DNA of 64,000 nucleotides from an uncultured Enterobacterales bacterium (GCA_945288535.1 CALYQQ010000003.1:1-64000); one strand, 5' to 3'; counted from the stretch's first letter, positions 51,113 to 61,525 are shown. The notes: a model not told the origin generated them from the letters alone. Numbers and translations: made by a program.

Positions 51113-53152
51113 ATGTTAAGCATGTATTTGAGGCAATTGCAAGTACTAGGAGTTCGCCGTTTACTTGTTCTTAGTGGTCGTCAAGAATGGTGCTATTCTC
51201 AACTAGCTTACCTTTCTAAGCAAATCAAGGGTGATTGGTTATGTCTTTCTGACAATAAAGCGTATTTTTCAGATGCGATTCCCTTCCATAAAGCATCGAG
51301 TTTACTAGGGCAAGAATTTAAACATGGGATATTTGATGCAACATCAGGTTTTAATTTAGACGCATTTGCTATTTTAAGTGGCGCATTAGCAGCAGGGAGC
51401 ATTTATATCCTAATGCTCCCTCCTTGGTCAAGTTGGCCTGATATGATTGATGCGGATAGTTTACGTTGGAATGAAAGTAATTTACCTATTAAGACCCCTC
51501 ATTTTGTTCATTTTGTTCAGCAATTATTGACAAATGATCCTTCAGTTTTACATTGGAAAGAAAATGAGATTTTTCAGGGTAAATTACTGTCGGATTTTCC
51601 TGTGTGGCAAGGTATTGGTAAGCAGGCTAAACTTGAGCAGGATAAGATTTTATCTTATTTATTTAATCCCTATACAGCTGCGATTTATATTTTGACGGCA
51701 CCTAGAGGTAGAGGGAAATCAACTATAGCGGGTAAGTTTATTGCGTCTTGGCCTGGACGTTGTATAGTAACAGCCCCCAATAAAGCGGCCATAAATACTA
51801 TTAATTATTGGGCGGATAATAATGTAGAATTTGTTGCGCCAGATCGATTAGTTCAATTAGCCGAACAAGGCCTATTACCTCAAGCAGACTGGTTAATAAT
51901 TGATGAAGCTGCAGCAATTCCAATTCCGTTACTTGAAGCATTGTTATTATTGTATCCAAGACTCATATTGATTACGACTATTTTAGGTTATGAAGGTACT
52001 GGGCGTGGTTTTTTACTAAAATTATGTGAAAAATTAGGGGATTATACTGCGTTGAAATTAATGCATCCTGTTCGCTGGGCTATTAATGATCCTTTAGAAA
52101 AAATAGTGAATCAATTATTGTTAATGGATGTAGAGCCACAATTACCAGCATACTTACCTACAGATAGTTCTCTTGAACTACGACTGATAACGCATAATGT
52201 GTTTGATACTAATTTTATATTATTAAAACAATTTTATAGCTTATTAACGGTGGCACATTATCGAACATCTCCAATAGATTTGCGCCGTTTATTTGACGCA
52301 TCAGGTATGCACTATTTATTATGGCTAGATAATCAACAACAATTAGCAGCGGGTGTATGGGGAGTTGATGAGGGGGGGTTAACGCCATCATTAGTAGAAA
52401 AAGTATGGGCAGGAACACGTCGCCCAAGGGGAAATATGCTTGTTCAAGCATTAGCTGCGCACGCAGGACAATCTTTAGCTGCTGAATTACAGTCAATAAG
52501 AATTAGTCGAATTGCGGTTGTTTCACACTTGCGCAGAAATGGATTAGCTTATCGCTTAATTGATGAGCTTGCTAACCGCGCAATAGTGCAAAAAAAGGAT
52601 TTTTTATCGGTGAGTTTTGGCTATACCAAAGAACTTAGCCAATTTTGGCATTATTGCGGTTTCCATTTAGTTCATATAGGTAGCCAAAAAGAAGCAAGTA
52701 GCGGTTGCTATTCTGCGATGGCTCTGAGACCGCTGACAAAAGAGGCTGAAACTATTTTGACGCAATGTCAATATAGACTACGAAGAGATTGGCATTGGTT
52801 ACAGTTTCATATTTTAATTACGTTGCCTATTACTACAATTAAAGATCAATCGTTAAATGAAGAAGATTGGCGTGAACTAGCAGGTTTTGCTTTTGCATAC
52901 CGTCCTATCGAAGCTTCTTATGCTGCATTGTGCCGTTTATTACAAGTAAGCAATCAGCATCAGGTTGTAGCCCTTTCAGGGTATTTACATAATCATTTAT
53001 CAATAGAAGACTTAGTCAAAACATTATCATTATCTGGCAAAAAAGAATTAATAAAATGTTGGCGTACTGAGACTGCATTATTAATGAAATCGTTAAATCC
53101 TGATTTGTTTACATATTGGTACCAATATATAAATAATATTATCACTAAATAA
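51113..53152 (+). CDS. tmcA: tRNA(Met) cytidine acetyltransferase TmcA
   Basis: Makes N4-acetylcytidine at wobble C34 of elongator tRNA-Met using ATP and acetyl-CoA. The 679-residue protein (E. coli 671) has an N-terminal DUF1726 domain, an ATP-binding helicase-like module with Walker A APRGRGKST (Lys202) and Walker B IIDEAAAIP, a GNAT domain around RISRIAVVSHLRRNGLAYRL, and a C-terminal tRNA-binding part. In E. coli tmcA neighbours ypfH and dapE. dapE is nearby here too, separated by an accessory insertion. Confidence 0.94.
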   Translation: MLSMYLRQLQVLGVRRLLVLSGRQEWCYSQLAYLSKQIKGDWLCLSDNKAYFSDAIPFHKASSLLGQEFKHGIFDATSGFNLDAFAILSGALAAGSIYILMLPPWSSWPDMIDADSLRWNESNLPIKTPHFVHFVQQLLTNDPSVLHWKENEIFQGKLLSDFPVWQGIGKQAKLEQDKILSYLFNPYTAAIYILTAPRGRGKSTIAGKFIASWPGRCIVTAPNKAAINTINYWADNNVEFVAPDRLVQLAEQGLLPQADWLIIDEAAAIPIPLLEALLLLYPRLILITTILGYEGTGRGFLLKLCEKLGDYTALKLMHPVRWAINDPLEKIVNQLLLMDVEPQLPAYLPTDSSLELRLITHNVFDTNFILLKQFYSLLTVAHYRTSPIDLRRLFDASGMHYLLWLDNQQQLAAGVWGVDEGGLTPSLVEKVWAGTRRPRGNMLVQALAAHAGQSLAAELQSIRISRIAVVSHLRRNGLAYRLIDELANRAIVQKKDFLSVSFGYTKELSQFWHYCGFHLVHIGSQKEASSGCYSAMALRPLTKEAETILTQCQYRLRRDWHWLQFHILITLPITTIKDQSLNEEDWRELAGFAFAYRPIEASYAALCRLLQVSNQHQVVALSGYLHNHLSIEDLVKTLSLSGKKELIKCWRTETALLMKSLNPDLFTYWYQYINNIITK

Positions 53153-53728
53153 AACGTATTATCAAATATAAGGTAATCACAAAAATGTATTATCTAATTA
53201 ATTGTTATTGACAATAAAATTAATGGTGATTATTAGTATAGTAAAGTGTATTAATAAAATCATTATAATCATGAACTATTTTCTAAGTTAATAATATAAG
53301 CAATAAGTATTAATAATTTAGTAGATAATATTAATTATGAGTTATTATAATAGTAAATGTTATATTTAAAGCGTTTATTGGTTAGAAAATATGGTAACTA
53401 TAAATATTATTTTCAAAAGATTAAACTAATTATAAATTAGTTAATTTTTGTTATTTATATAAATAAGCTTATATTTTCAATTATTTTTATTAAACAACTG
53501 AATTTAATTTATTTAAGTTACTTATTTTCATTATTCAATTTATTTATGTTATTCTGTTTTTTTTAAATAAAAAAACGGATATTAATTTTTTTATCTTATT
53601 TTTAGAATATTGTAATTTATTTTTACTAATGTTAAACTTGATTGGATATGATTAGGTTTCGTATTATATCGTCGCTTTTCTTACAGGGATAAGTTAACTA
53701 TTTCATATTATAAAATAAGGATTGTTTT
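53153..53728. other. AT-rich spacer between tmcA and the membrane pair
   Basis: About 575 bases, almost all A and T, with no gene recognised. No tmcA terminator is clear within it. Confidence 0.45.
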
Positions 53729-54142
53729 ATGCAGTTTGTTATATTTATATTTATATTATTTTTAATATTTTCTACTTTTTATAGAGCGATATTTTATAAT
53801 TTAGCGGCAAAAATAGTTGGTTCTGAAAGATGTACTTATACAATAAGTATTTATGTTTCATTCTTTTCCTATCTTATTTTAGTTATTCTTACGGTAGTTT
53901 TTATTTTATTCTGTTCTGTGCCTAGTGATAGTTTTACTATAAAACTTTCTTTGTGGTTTGTTGATGGCTTAATTTGTGCACTTTTTTATGGGACTTCATT
54001 TTTGAAAAGTTTACTTATTTCTATGTTATCTTTCATAATGACATCAATGGCAACAATAATTGGTTTATATCTTCTTATATATGCCAAAATAATCGATATG
54101 GAAGATATAATAAATTATTCAAAAGTTATATCAATATATTAG
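53729..54142 (+). CDS. Unrecognised small membrane protein (paralogue 1)
   Basis: I do not recognise this 137-residue protein. It has about four hydrophobic helices: residues 1-15, 38-62, 75-95 and 97-120. It shares with the gene at 54609 the motifs FY[RK]AIFY (near residue 18), a Y-x(4)-S-[IV]-Y segment followed by a second helix, and D[GA]LIC before the third. The two genes also share the upstream sequence TAAAATAAGGATT, which includes the AAGGA site. Very AT-rich codon use. It lies in an accessory insertion between tmcA and the dapE unit. Function unknown. Confidence 0.72.
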   Translation: MQFVIFIFILFLIFSTFYRAIFYNLAAKIVGSERCTYTISIYVSFFSYLILVILTVVFILFCSVPSDSFTIKLSLWFVDGLICALFYGTSFLKSLLISMLSFIMTSMATIIGLYLLIYAKIIDMEDIINYSKVISIY

Positions 54143-54608
54143 TAATTTTTTTATAATAATATTATTTTTATCTTTTTATATTTATTGTTTACTAAAACAA
54201 TTAAATAAAATTAATAAATAGTATACGGAAATAAGTATAATATTAGATTTTTATATATTATGTTTATTTCCTTTTAACATCTTTTATATCTTGCAGATTA
54301 ATTTTATTCATTTCCTTATTAGTATAAAGTATAAATATACCATTATTCTTTCATATATAATTTAATGCAAATTTAATTAAAAAATTTTTAAATATAAAAA
54401 ATTAATTAACTGTTATACTTTATTTAAAGCTGATTGCATTATTAATAATGTTTTTTATTAATCTAATTTCTATATTTTTAAATATAAATGATATTTAGGT
54501 TATAATAAATATTATAAGAATTTTTATTAAATACTGGGATCATATTTATACTTTTTATTCCATGTTAATACTCATTAGATAATGTTAGTGTAAAATAAGG
54601 ATTAATTT
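54143..54608. other. AT-rich spacer between the two paralogues
   Basis: About 465 bases of A/T-dominated sequence with no gene, RNA or terminator recognised. Its length argues against tight co-transcription of the two flanking paralogues. Confidence 0.45.
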
Positions 54609-55070
54609 ATGAATGATATTCTAGTTATATTAGAAATTTCATTATATATAGTATGCTTTTCATTTTATAAGGCTATTTTTTATTGCTTTTCAGCAAGGAT
54701 ACTGGATTTTGAAAAAAATAATTATGGAACAAGTGTTTATATTGCAATATTTTCTATAATTATTACAAAATTTATTATCTATATTCTTATTGAATCTAAT
54801 ACGACATCAGCTAATAGTATTACAGTCTTTATTATAACATTAGCTATCGATGCATTAATATGTTCAGCTTTCTTTAGTATTTCTTTTTTTAAAGGGATCT
54901 CAACCTCTTTTCTTACAACAGCACTTTGTACAGCTTCCTCTTTAGCTATTCTTTTTATTATAACGTTTATTAGTACGAGTGGTTTTAATAATAAACTAAG
55001 TTATTTGAAGCCTATTGCTTTAGTATTATTACAATACGTTGAATCACTGAAGTCGATGATATTTGCTTAG
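54609..55070 (+). CDS. Unrecognised small membrane protein (paralogue 2)
   Basis: A 153-residue protein with about four hydrophobic helices, clearly related to the product of the gene at 53729. Matching segments are SFYKAIFYCFSARI against TFYRAIFYNLAAKI, YGTSVYIAIFS against YTISIYVSFFS, and AIDALICSAFFSISFFKG against FVDGLICALFYGTSFLKS. It differs in the second loop and C-terminus, so the duplication is not recent. The same AAGGATT site precedes the ATG. No homologue is recognised from memory, and no toxin, transporter or holin signature is evident. Confidence 0.72.
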   Translation: MNDILVILEISLYIVCFSFYKAIFYCFSARILDFEKNNYGTSVYIAIFSIIITKFIIYILIESNTTSANSITVFIITLAIDALICSAFFSISFFKGISTSFLTTALCTASSLAILFIITFISTSGFNNKLSYLKPIALVLLQYVESLKSMIFA

Positions 55071-55208
55071 TTAGAAAATAATGCACTAGCTTGTTTTTAA
55101 TTTTTCATCAGCTCAGAAATTAGTTAGATTGATTATATTAATTAGGAAATTTCCAATTATTTTGGAAATCATTAATAAAACATAATTAAGGTGTGGTTGA
55201 TATTAAAT

Positions 55209-55889
55209 CTAACAGATATTAATAAATTTGCGGAAAATCAATAGAATATTTTTTTCTAACCAATATTTACCTGCAATATGTTCACCTTGCCATGATTCAA
55301 GTAATCGCTCATGGGTAAGTAAAGATGTCATGTGTTCAGCAACAGGATAATAGCTAATATGCCATGGTTCACAGGCAACACCGCCTGTATCAATGGCAAA
55401 AGGACGATAAAATCCATAACTTGTCATATTTTCATTCAACCATGCTGTTAAATTAGCAAAATAACCATCGTTATGATATTCCCAAGCTTCCAGCATAAGT
55501 TTTTTACCGCAAGGTAATCTATCGGGATCATAAATATCTATGTCTGTTCCCCAGTGATGACGACTAGTACCTGGTAGCGCTGACCAGCGTAAAATTGCTA
55601 AACAACATTCTTCAATGCTCAGCCGTTCTAAATTAATAGGTATATTATTATCGTCCAAAATAGGCCGATGACCGTAAAATTTTTCGTTCCAAATTGTTTG
55701 CTGGCGATAAAAATCACGAAAAGTACTGGCAGGTTGAATATTAATACCATCTTTAATTGCATGTTCTTTCATTGCATTAAAAGCAATATAAGCTAATGGA
55801 TGAAGTTTATGATGATGGAAATTAACCAAATGATCTGAACATTTACCAGTTAAGACATCGGTTGTAATCATATTTTTATCGATTAGCAT
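55209..55889 (-). CDS. M15 family D,D-carboxypeptidase-like protein
   Basis: A 226-residue VanY-like peptidase of family M15. It has the zinc and catalytic motifs [10 protein letters not shown] (residues about 108-117) and EPWHISY near the end, plus the family blocks [14 protein letters not shown] and ALPGTSRHH. It should cut D-Ala or a nearby bond in peptidoglycan peptides. No signal peptide is visible, so it may act in the cytosol on recycled muropeptides. Its ATG overlaps the dapE stop by seven bases (ATGCTAA), implying coupled translation with the diaminopimelate gene. Confidence 0.85.
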   Translation of the reverse strand: MLIDKNMITTDVLTGKCSDHLVNFHHHKLHPLAYIAFNAMKEHAIKDGINIQPASTFRDFYRQQTIWNEKFYGHRPILDDNNIPINLERLSIEECCLAILRWSALPGTSRHHWGTDIDIYDPDRLPCGKKLMLEAWEYHNDGYFANLTAWLNENMTSYGFYRPFAIDTGGVACEPWHISYYPVAEHMTSLLTHERLLESWQGEHIAGKYWLEKNILLIFRKFINIC

Positions 55890-57022
55890 AACAACAATTG
55901 TTCCATAATACGTTGATATATTTTACTTAATATTTGTAAATCAGCTATTTTCACATGTTCATCTACCTTATGTATGGTTGCATTAATTGGACCAAATTCA
56001 ATAATTTGTGTTCCCATCTGTGCAATAAATCGTCCATCTGATGTGCCACCATCGGTACTTAATGTAGGTATTATACCTGTATATTGTTGTATCGTTTGTT
56101 TAACCACATCAACTAATTCGCCTGGTTCAGTTAAAAAGGGATTACCTGATAATGACCATTGTAAGTCATAACGTAGCTGATAACGATCGATCAATTGAAT
56201 TACGTGTTGTTTAATTTTTTCTACGGTTAATTCACTGCTAAAGCGAAAATTAAATTGAATAAATAAGTCACCGGGAATAATATTATTGCTCCCCGTACCT
56301 GCATTAATATTAGCGATTTGCATAGATGTTGCTGGAAAAAATGCGTTACCTTGGTCCCATATTGTTGTTGTCAGTTCTTGTAACATAGGAATTGCTTTAT
56401 GAATAGGGTTTTCAGCAAGATTTGGATAAGCAACATGTCCTTGAATGCCATGAATTATTAAATTTGCTGTTAAGGAGCCTCGACGACCATTCTTAATGAC
56501 ATCTCCCATTTTTTTTATACTAGAAGGTTCACCAACAATACAAAAATCAATATGTTCGTTACGCTGCATGAGCGTTTCGACAACTTTTACTGTGCCATTC
56601 GTTGCTTTAGCTTCTTCATCGGATGTTATTAAGAAGGCTAAACGGCCACGATGCTGAGGATATGCTGTAACAAAACGTTCAGCTGCGACAATCATTGCCG
56701 CTAATGCTCCTTTCATGTCAGCCGCACCGCGTCCATATAAATAGCCATTTTTTAATGTAGCAGAAAAAGGTGGAACGACCCATTGACTTTCATCTCCTGC
56801 AGGTACGACGTCGGTATGCCCAGCGAAAAGTAATGTTGGACCAGGATCAGACCCTTTATGATATGCCCAGAGATTTTCAGTATCCATAAAGTGCATAGGT
56901 TCTATATAAAATCCTTTTCGCTGTAAGTACTCAGTAAGTAAATGTTGGCAACCTGCATCATTAGGGCTTATTGACTTGCGTTGAATTAATTGTTGGGCGA
57001 GTTTAATAACGGGGCACTGCAT
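55883..57022 (-). CDS. dapE: Succinyl-diaminopimelate desuccinylase
   Basis: Dinuclear zinc hydrolase of the succinylase branch of diaminopimelate/lysine synthesis. At 379 residues it is close to E. coli DapE (375). It has the metal motifs FAGHTDVVP and GRGAADMKG, the catalytic SDEEA, GEPSS, and the late NATIHKVDE histidine. Two ATGs are possible: 57028 and 57022. The second gives MQCPVIK, aligning with MSCPVIE, and overlaps the yffB stop as TAATG. The order yffB-dapE matches E. coli. Confidence 0.96.
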   Translation of the reverse strand: MQCPVIKLAQQLIQRKSISPNDAGCQHLLTEYLQRKGFYIEPMHFMDTENLWAYHKGSDPGPTLLFAGHTDVVPAGDESQWVVPPFSATLKNGYLYGRGAADMKGALAAMIVAAERFVTAYPQHRGRLAFLITSDEEAKATNGTVKVVETLMQRNEHIDFCIVGEPSSIKKMGDVIKNGRRGSLTANLIIHGIQGHVAYPNLAENPIHKAIPMLQELTTTIWDQGNAFFPATSMQIANINAGTGSNNIIPGDLFIQFNFRFSSELTVEKIKQHVIQLIDRYQLRYDLQWSLSGNPFLTEPGELVDVVKQTIQQYTGIIPTLSTDGGTSDGRFIAQMGTQIIEFGPINATIHKVDEHVKIADLQILSKIYQRIMEQLLLC

Positions 57023-57381
57023 TAACATTGAACCTCATTAAAAAATTTTTGATAGCGATTAAGATTAAAACCTATTATCATTTTGGTAGTGCTAACAATT
57101 ATCGGACGACGAATAATTACTGGATAGTTAAGCATTAAAGTAATAGCACTTTCTTGATTTTTAATATCAGCACGCTGTTTTTCTGAAAGTCTACGCCAGG
57201 TTAACCCTTTGGTATTTAATAATTCTTGCCAATTATAATGATCTAAAAATGACTTTAATAATAATGAATTAACGCCACTGACGTGATAATCGTGGAATTT
57301 ATAATCTATATGTTGATCTTCTAACCAACGTCTGGCTTTTTTTACGGTATCACAATTTCTTATTCCATAAACTATTAGCAT
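57022..57381 (-). CDS. yffB: ArsC-family protein YffB
   Basis: A 119-residue thioredoxin-fold protein of the ArsC/Spx family, with a single Cys10 in the [12 protein letters not shown] motif, LTWRRLSE and RRPIIV. It corresponds to E. coli YffB, whose function is not established. It is upstream of dapE with overlapping stop and start codons, the usual arrangement, so the three genes yffB-dapE-M15 form a leftward operon. Confidence 0.92.
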   Translation of the reverse strand: MLIVYGIRNCDTVKKARRWLEDQHIDYKFHDYHVSGVNSLLLKSFLDHYNWQELLNTKGLTWRRLSEKQRADIKNQESAITLMLNYPVIIRRPIIVSTTKMIIGFNLNRYQKFFNEVQC

Positions 57382-57946
57382 AAATTTAATCCATCATTTA
57401 GAGAAAAATTGACATAGTTTTTATCCTAATCACAATAACTAATAACAATATATCAATTATTCGAGGAAGTTTAACGTATTTTATCTAATTATTTTAGTTT
57501 ATATAACGTATTTATCTATTATTTTAATCATTATTAATTTTAATAAATAAGCAATTACTCATTTTTAAATAAGATTTATCTTATAGTTGCTCTCTAGAGA
57601 AACGAAGTTACTTTAGATAAAATTTTATTTTTATTTAGAACAATATTTAATGTGAATATTATTTTAAATAAATTGTTCAAAAAAGTAATTTTATACGTGT
57701 TAGCATGTAGTTGTATTGATGATTTTTTCTATTTTCATTTTTTATAATCTATTAATAAATAAAGATTATCTTTGTATATTATCAATAGATCGTAGGTTAC
57801 TATAAATACTAAGGTATTTGGCATTAATAACGTTTGCAAAGCACAGTGATTAATAAAGTAGCAATAAATTAAGCATAATAATTTAATAAATAACTATTTA
57901 ACGCACATAAAATTAAACCTATTTTCAATATTTAACTCACTAAATA
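57382..57946. other. Spacer between the dapE unit and narP
   Basis: About 565 AT-rich bases with no gene seen. It should hold the promoter for yffB-dapE and the end of the narQP transcript, though no clear terminator stem is present. Confidence 0.45.
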
Positions 57947-58576
57947 TTACAATGCCTTATGTTCAAGATAGAGCACTGTAGCTGCTACTCTAGAACGAAT
58001 ATTTAATTTACGTAAAATATTGCGAATATGTACTTTGACAGTTTCTTCTGAAATATGCAAAAAGGTAGCGATTTGCTTATTTGAACCGCCTCGTGCAACC
58101 TCTTTTAACACATCAAGTTCTCTTTCGGTTAGTTCAGAAAAAGGATCTTTTTGCTCATGTCGGGATACAAGATATTGTTTGACCGTTTCACTAAATACAC
58201 GCGCGCCATGTGCAGCATTACTTAATTGCTCTAATAACCACTCGGGTTCACTGTCTTTAAGTAAATACCCATCAGCACCTGCATCAATTAATGTATAGAT
58301 ATCGCTACGTAAGTCAGAAACTGTAAGAATTATAATTCTTGCATCAATACCTTCATTACGTAATGCTTTTAATGTGCTTAAGCCAGATAATCCCTTCATA
58401 TGTAAATCTAATATAATTAAATCAGGAGAAAACTTTGTTGCTAATGCAATGGCTTTATTACCATCTCCAGCTTCACCAACAATAGTAAAGTTGGAATTTA
58501 AGGCAAGAAGTTGATGAATACCCTGGCGCATAAGTGGATGATCATCAATAATTAATATCTTGACAAGTTCAGACAT
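57947..58576 (-). CDS. narP: Nitrate/nitrite response regulator NarP
   Basis: A 209-residue NarL/FixJ response regulator. The receiver domain has the acidic pair DD at 11-12, the phospho-acceptor Asp57 (IILDLHMKG) and the lysine in LLKDS. The C-terminal LuxR-type helix-turn-helix has LTERELDVLKEVARG, SNKQIA and VKVHIRNILRKL. It is closer to NarP than to NarL (the HPLMRQG, MKGLSGL and GADGYLLKDS blocks and the overall length). Its gene lies just downstream of a narQ-like sensor, so the two should form a pair controlling anaerobic respiration genes. Confidence 0.9.
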   Translation of the reverse strand: MSELVKILIIDDHPLMRQGIHQLLALNSNFTIVGEAGDGNKAIALATKFSPDLIILDLHMKGLSGLSTLKALRNEGIDARIIILTVSDLRSDIYTLIDAGADGYLLKDSEPEWLLEQLSNAAHGARVFSETVKQYLVSRHEQKDPFSELTERELDVLKEVARGGSNKQIATFLHISEETVKVHIRNILRKLNIRSRVAATVLYLEHKAL

Positions 58577-58675
58577 ATAAAACCTTTATGAGTAAAATCA
58601 GTTATTTTTTTAGTAAAAAAAATTTTGGAATATATATGGAGCTATTACATATTACTTTTCATTGCATTATTAATT

Positions 58676-60385
58676 TTATGGTATGTGATCATCTTTGATG
58701 GGAAATGTTAAACAAACCTGTGTTCCACCTTGTTCTTTTTTTTGAATTATAAGTTCACCGCTTAAAGAACAAGCTCGTTCTCGCATAATTGTCAAACCAT
58801 AATGCCCTTCTTGTTCGTTCGTTGTTGCAATACCAAGGCCATCGTCTTCAATAATAAACATATTATGACCTTTTTCTGTGTAACCACAATAGATGTTGAT
58901 TGTCTTCGCCTGCGCATGTTTGATAGCATTTATTACAGCTTCACGAACAATTTGTAACGTATGTATTTGCTGTTGTGCATTAAGAGAATGAGCGGGCAAG
59001 TCACATTGCAATAATAATTTTGCACTAGAATTTACCTGTAATGGCTCTATTAATTGATTTAATGCTTCATGTAAATTAGCTTCAGAAATCGTTAAACGAA
59101 ATGTTGTCAAAAGTTCACGTAGTTGTTGATATGCAGTAATGAGAGCACGTTCAACATCATCAAGAATAAGAATTGCTTGTTGGTTTTCTAAAGAGATACT
59201 TCGGCGTAATAGCACTAGCTGAATACGCAGAAATGATAATGCTTGAGCAAGTGAGTCGTGAAGTTCCCTAGCAATAGTGGTGCGTTCTTTCATTAATAAT
59301 AATTGTTGATGTTGTTTATAGCATCTTGTGGCATAAATATTGCGACTTAGCATTTCAGCAATATTCATAATGAGTGGAGACTGTGGATGATTATTTTGCA
59401 TACATTGCCAATGTAGTGAACCTAACGTTTGATTTTCCATAATTAATGGTTGACTATGCCAGGGGATATTATCAATAGCCTTACCTGACTGTAATACTAA
59501 AGGTTCACTACTATTATCAGCGATATAGAGTTGTATTGCATTTAATCCTTCCTGCGGAGTTAATAATGATAACACTTGATTAAAATTTGCTTTTTCTGGT
59601 TGTATTACATTGAGAATACGAGAACATTCATACAATGTATGCAATGTTTGATTTGCCTTAATTAATTTTTTAGTTTTTTCTGTAACCTTATCTTCGAGCG
59701 AACGATATAATTTGGATAACTCAGCCGTCATGGTGATAAAAGCAGAAGAAAGTAAGCCAAGCTCATTAGGGAGAGAAGTATCCAATGTTAAATTAGAAAA
59801 ATGTCCTTTTTGAATTTGCTTACTTGCCTCAACAAGTTGATGTAGGGGGGCAACAACTCTTTTCCGGGTAAACCAAATGGCGAAAAAGACGAGACAACTT
59901 GTCGAAATAAAATTAATTATAATGATTAGTTCGGCTACCCATAATTTTAACTTAGAATAAAATTGTATATCATGTACAAATTTATTTATATTATTAATAA
60001 AACTATCAATTTCCTGCATATAATGAGTTTTATCATTTTGTTCAATAGCTTTATTTACTATTTCCCAATTTGTTAATAAGTTATGATAACTATCACGAAC
60101 ATGCGCTGGTATATAAAATCGATCTAGTTGCTTTAAGCTTGCACTATTTAGCGATGATGCATATTCAAGACGATGCTTTTCAATAAGAGGTGAATCTGTT
60201 GTTATATCGTAAACGAGCTGATAAATTTGCATTCTTAACGAAGCAGAAATATTTATTGCTTCAGCATCATTAAGGCTATTTATTATTGTAGCAATAGATA
60301 ACCCCATTGAAATAAAGAGTAAAATAATAATATAAAACAATAAGTTAGCAATATTATAAGTTAATGAGGATGACATAGATAGCAT
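58676..60385 (-). CDS. narQ: Nitrate/nitrite sensor kinase NarQ
   Basis: A 569-residue membrane sensor kinase (E. coli NarQ 566). Transmembrane helices are at about 14-36 and 148-172. The periplasmic part carries the nitrate-binding P-box around AEAINISASLRMQ (residues 41-53). A HAMP linker (VVAPLHQLVEASKQI) and a cysteine-containing central region (LYECSRIL) follow. The phospho-accepting His376 is in ARELHDSLAQ, and the HPK_7-type ATPase end has EDDGLGI and GHYGLTIMRER. It is separated from narP by 99 bases. In E. coli narQ is near yffB-dapE, as here, but narP is elsewhere. Confidence 0.93.
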   Translation of the reverse strand: MLSMSSSLTYNIANLLFYIIILLFISMGLSIATIINSLNDAEAINISASLRMQIYQLVYDITTDSPLIEKHRLEYASSLNSASLKQLDRFYIPAHVRDSYHNLLTNWEIVNKAIEQNDKTHYMQEIDSFINNINKFVHDIQFYSKLKLWVAELIIIINFISTSCLVFFAIWFTRKRVVAPLHQLVEASKQIQKGHFSNLTLDTSLPNELGLLSSAFITMTAELSKLYRSLEDKVTEKTKKLIKANQTLHTLYECSRILNVIQPEKANFNQVLSLLTPQEGLNAIQLYIADNSSEPLVLQSGKAIDNIPWHSQPLIMENQTLGSLHWQCMQNNHPQSPLIMNIAEMLSRNIYATRCYKQHQQLLLMKERTTIARELHDSLAQALSFLRIQLVLLRRSISLENQQAILILDDVERALITAYQQLRELLTTFRLTISEANLHEALNQLIEPLQVNSSAKLLLQCDLPAHSLNAQQQIHTLQIVREAVINAIKHAQAKTINIYCGYTEKGHNMFIIEDDGLGIATTNEQEGHYGLTIMRERACSLSGELIIQKKEQGGTQVCLTFPIKDDHIP

Positions 60386-61042
60386 GTGACTAATCCTGAT
60401 CTATTTGACTGTTCAGCTAAGTTTAAGAGTAAAAGGATTATAATCTTATCATGTCAATTATTTAGTTATAATAGATAACAATAAACAAGTAGCGTAAATA
60501 GCTTGGTAATAGAAAGTAACTAGATAATACTTGTTATCAATCATATGGTTATATATAGTGGAGTGGAAAAAAACGAAAGAAAATATCTATATAATATCTG
60601 AAAATAGTAATGTTTCTAATAAAATAAAGAGTAATCTTTAAAATATATATGATTATTAAATGAAAAGAAGTTAGCTCAATATATAGTTATTTATCTAAAA
60701 TAATTGATATTAAAATTAAAATATTATAATAAAAGCTGATAATTAGCTTCATTTCAATAAGGTATTGAAACATACTCATATTATATTAGGTAAATATGAA
60801 ATATTCTTATTTGTGTTAATAATAGTTTGTATCGTTTTGAGTAATGATTTTTTGTCTATAGGAAAGCATACTATTTTTATATAGCCAAGAAGAGCTATCT
60901 ATTGTCATTGATTTTACTGATCTTAATTGCTTTATGTTTACCTAGTCATTCATAATGTAACGGCCGGAAAATTTCCCGGCTTTTTTATTGATCATTTTTA
61001 TTTAATATTTACTATTTTTTAAGCTAACTAAGGAGAAATAGT
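60386..61042. other. Spacer upstream of narQ and ypeA, with orphan terminator
   Basis: About 650 bases with no open frame. The narQ promoter should be at the left edge. A terminator hairpin (listed separately) lies near the right edge without an evident gene before it. Confidence 0.45.
60963..60986 (+). terminator. Orphan terminator upstream of ypeA
   Basis: GCCGG pairs with CCGGC, extended by AAA/TTT with one bulged C, followed directly by a T run on the plus strand. No gene is found within 570 bases upstream on this strand, so it may end an unannotated small RNA or attenuate ypeA. Confidence 0.75.
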
Positions 61043-61459
61043 ATGGAAATTAGGCTCTTTAATTATTCTGATTATGATAATGTAATTAATTTATGGGAGG
61101 AATGTCGCTTATTACAACCTTGGCAAGATCCAGAAATAGATATTGAACGTATTTTACAACATGATGCAAGCTTATTTCTTATTGCTGAAGTTGAGCAAAT
61201 GATTGTCGGTTCTGTTATTGGTACATATGACGGGCATTGTGCAAGCACACATTATTTAGCTGTACTACCTGAATATCGTAAGCGTGGTATTGCTAATGCA
61301 TTAATTAATCGATTAGAAAAAAAATTAATTGCTCGTGGGTGCGCTCGATTAAACATTCTTATTCCAGCTCATCATGATTTATTGATTAGCATGTATGAAC
61401 GTTTAGGTTATGAAACAGATAATATTGTTTGTGTAACTAAAAAATTAATTCAGCTATAA
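61043..61459 (+). CDS. ypeA: GNAT acetyltransferase YpeA
   Basis: A 138-residue GCN5-type N-acetyltransferase with the acetyl-CoA loop in RKRGIANAL and the C-terminal MYERLGYE motif. It matches E. coli YpeA (141 residues) in the N-terminal MEIRLF start, PWQDPEIDIER and KLIARGC. The substrate is unknown. A GGAGA site precedes the ATG. yfeY follows after 66 bases, close to the E. coli arrangement (yfeZ absent). Confidence 0.93.
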   Translation: MEIRLFNYSDYDNVINLWEECRLLQPWQDPEIDIERILQHDASLFLIAEVEQMIVGSVIGTYDGHCASTHYLAVLPEYRKRGIANALINRLEKKLIARGCARLNILIPAHHDLLISMYERLGYETDNIVCVTKKLIQL

Positions 61460-61525
61460 GATTGCTGATTTTTATATTTTCGTCAGCTATAATTTAGATA
61501 ACTTATAATATGTAAAGGATATAGT

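Noticed and set aside
53974..54156. A 60-codon frame overlapping the first membrane paralogue
   Set aside because: It overlaps the paralogue in another frame, has no ribosome binding site, and the paralogue frame is supported by similarity to the gene at 54609.
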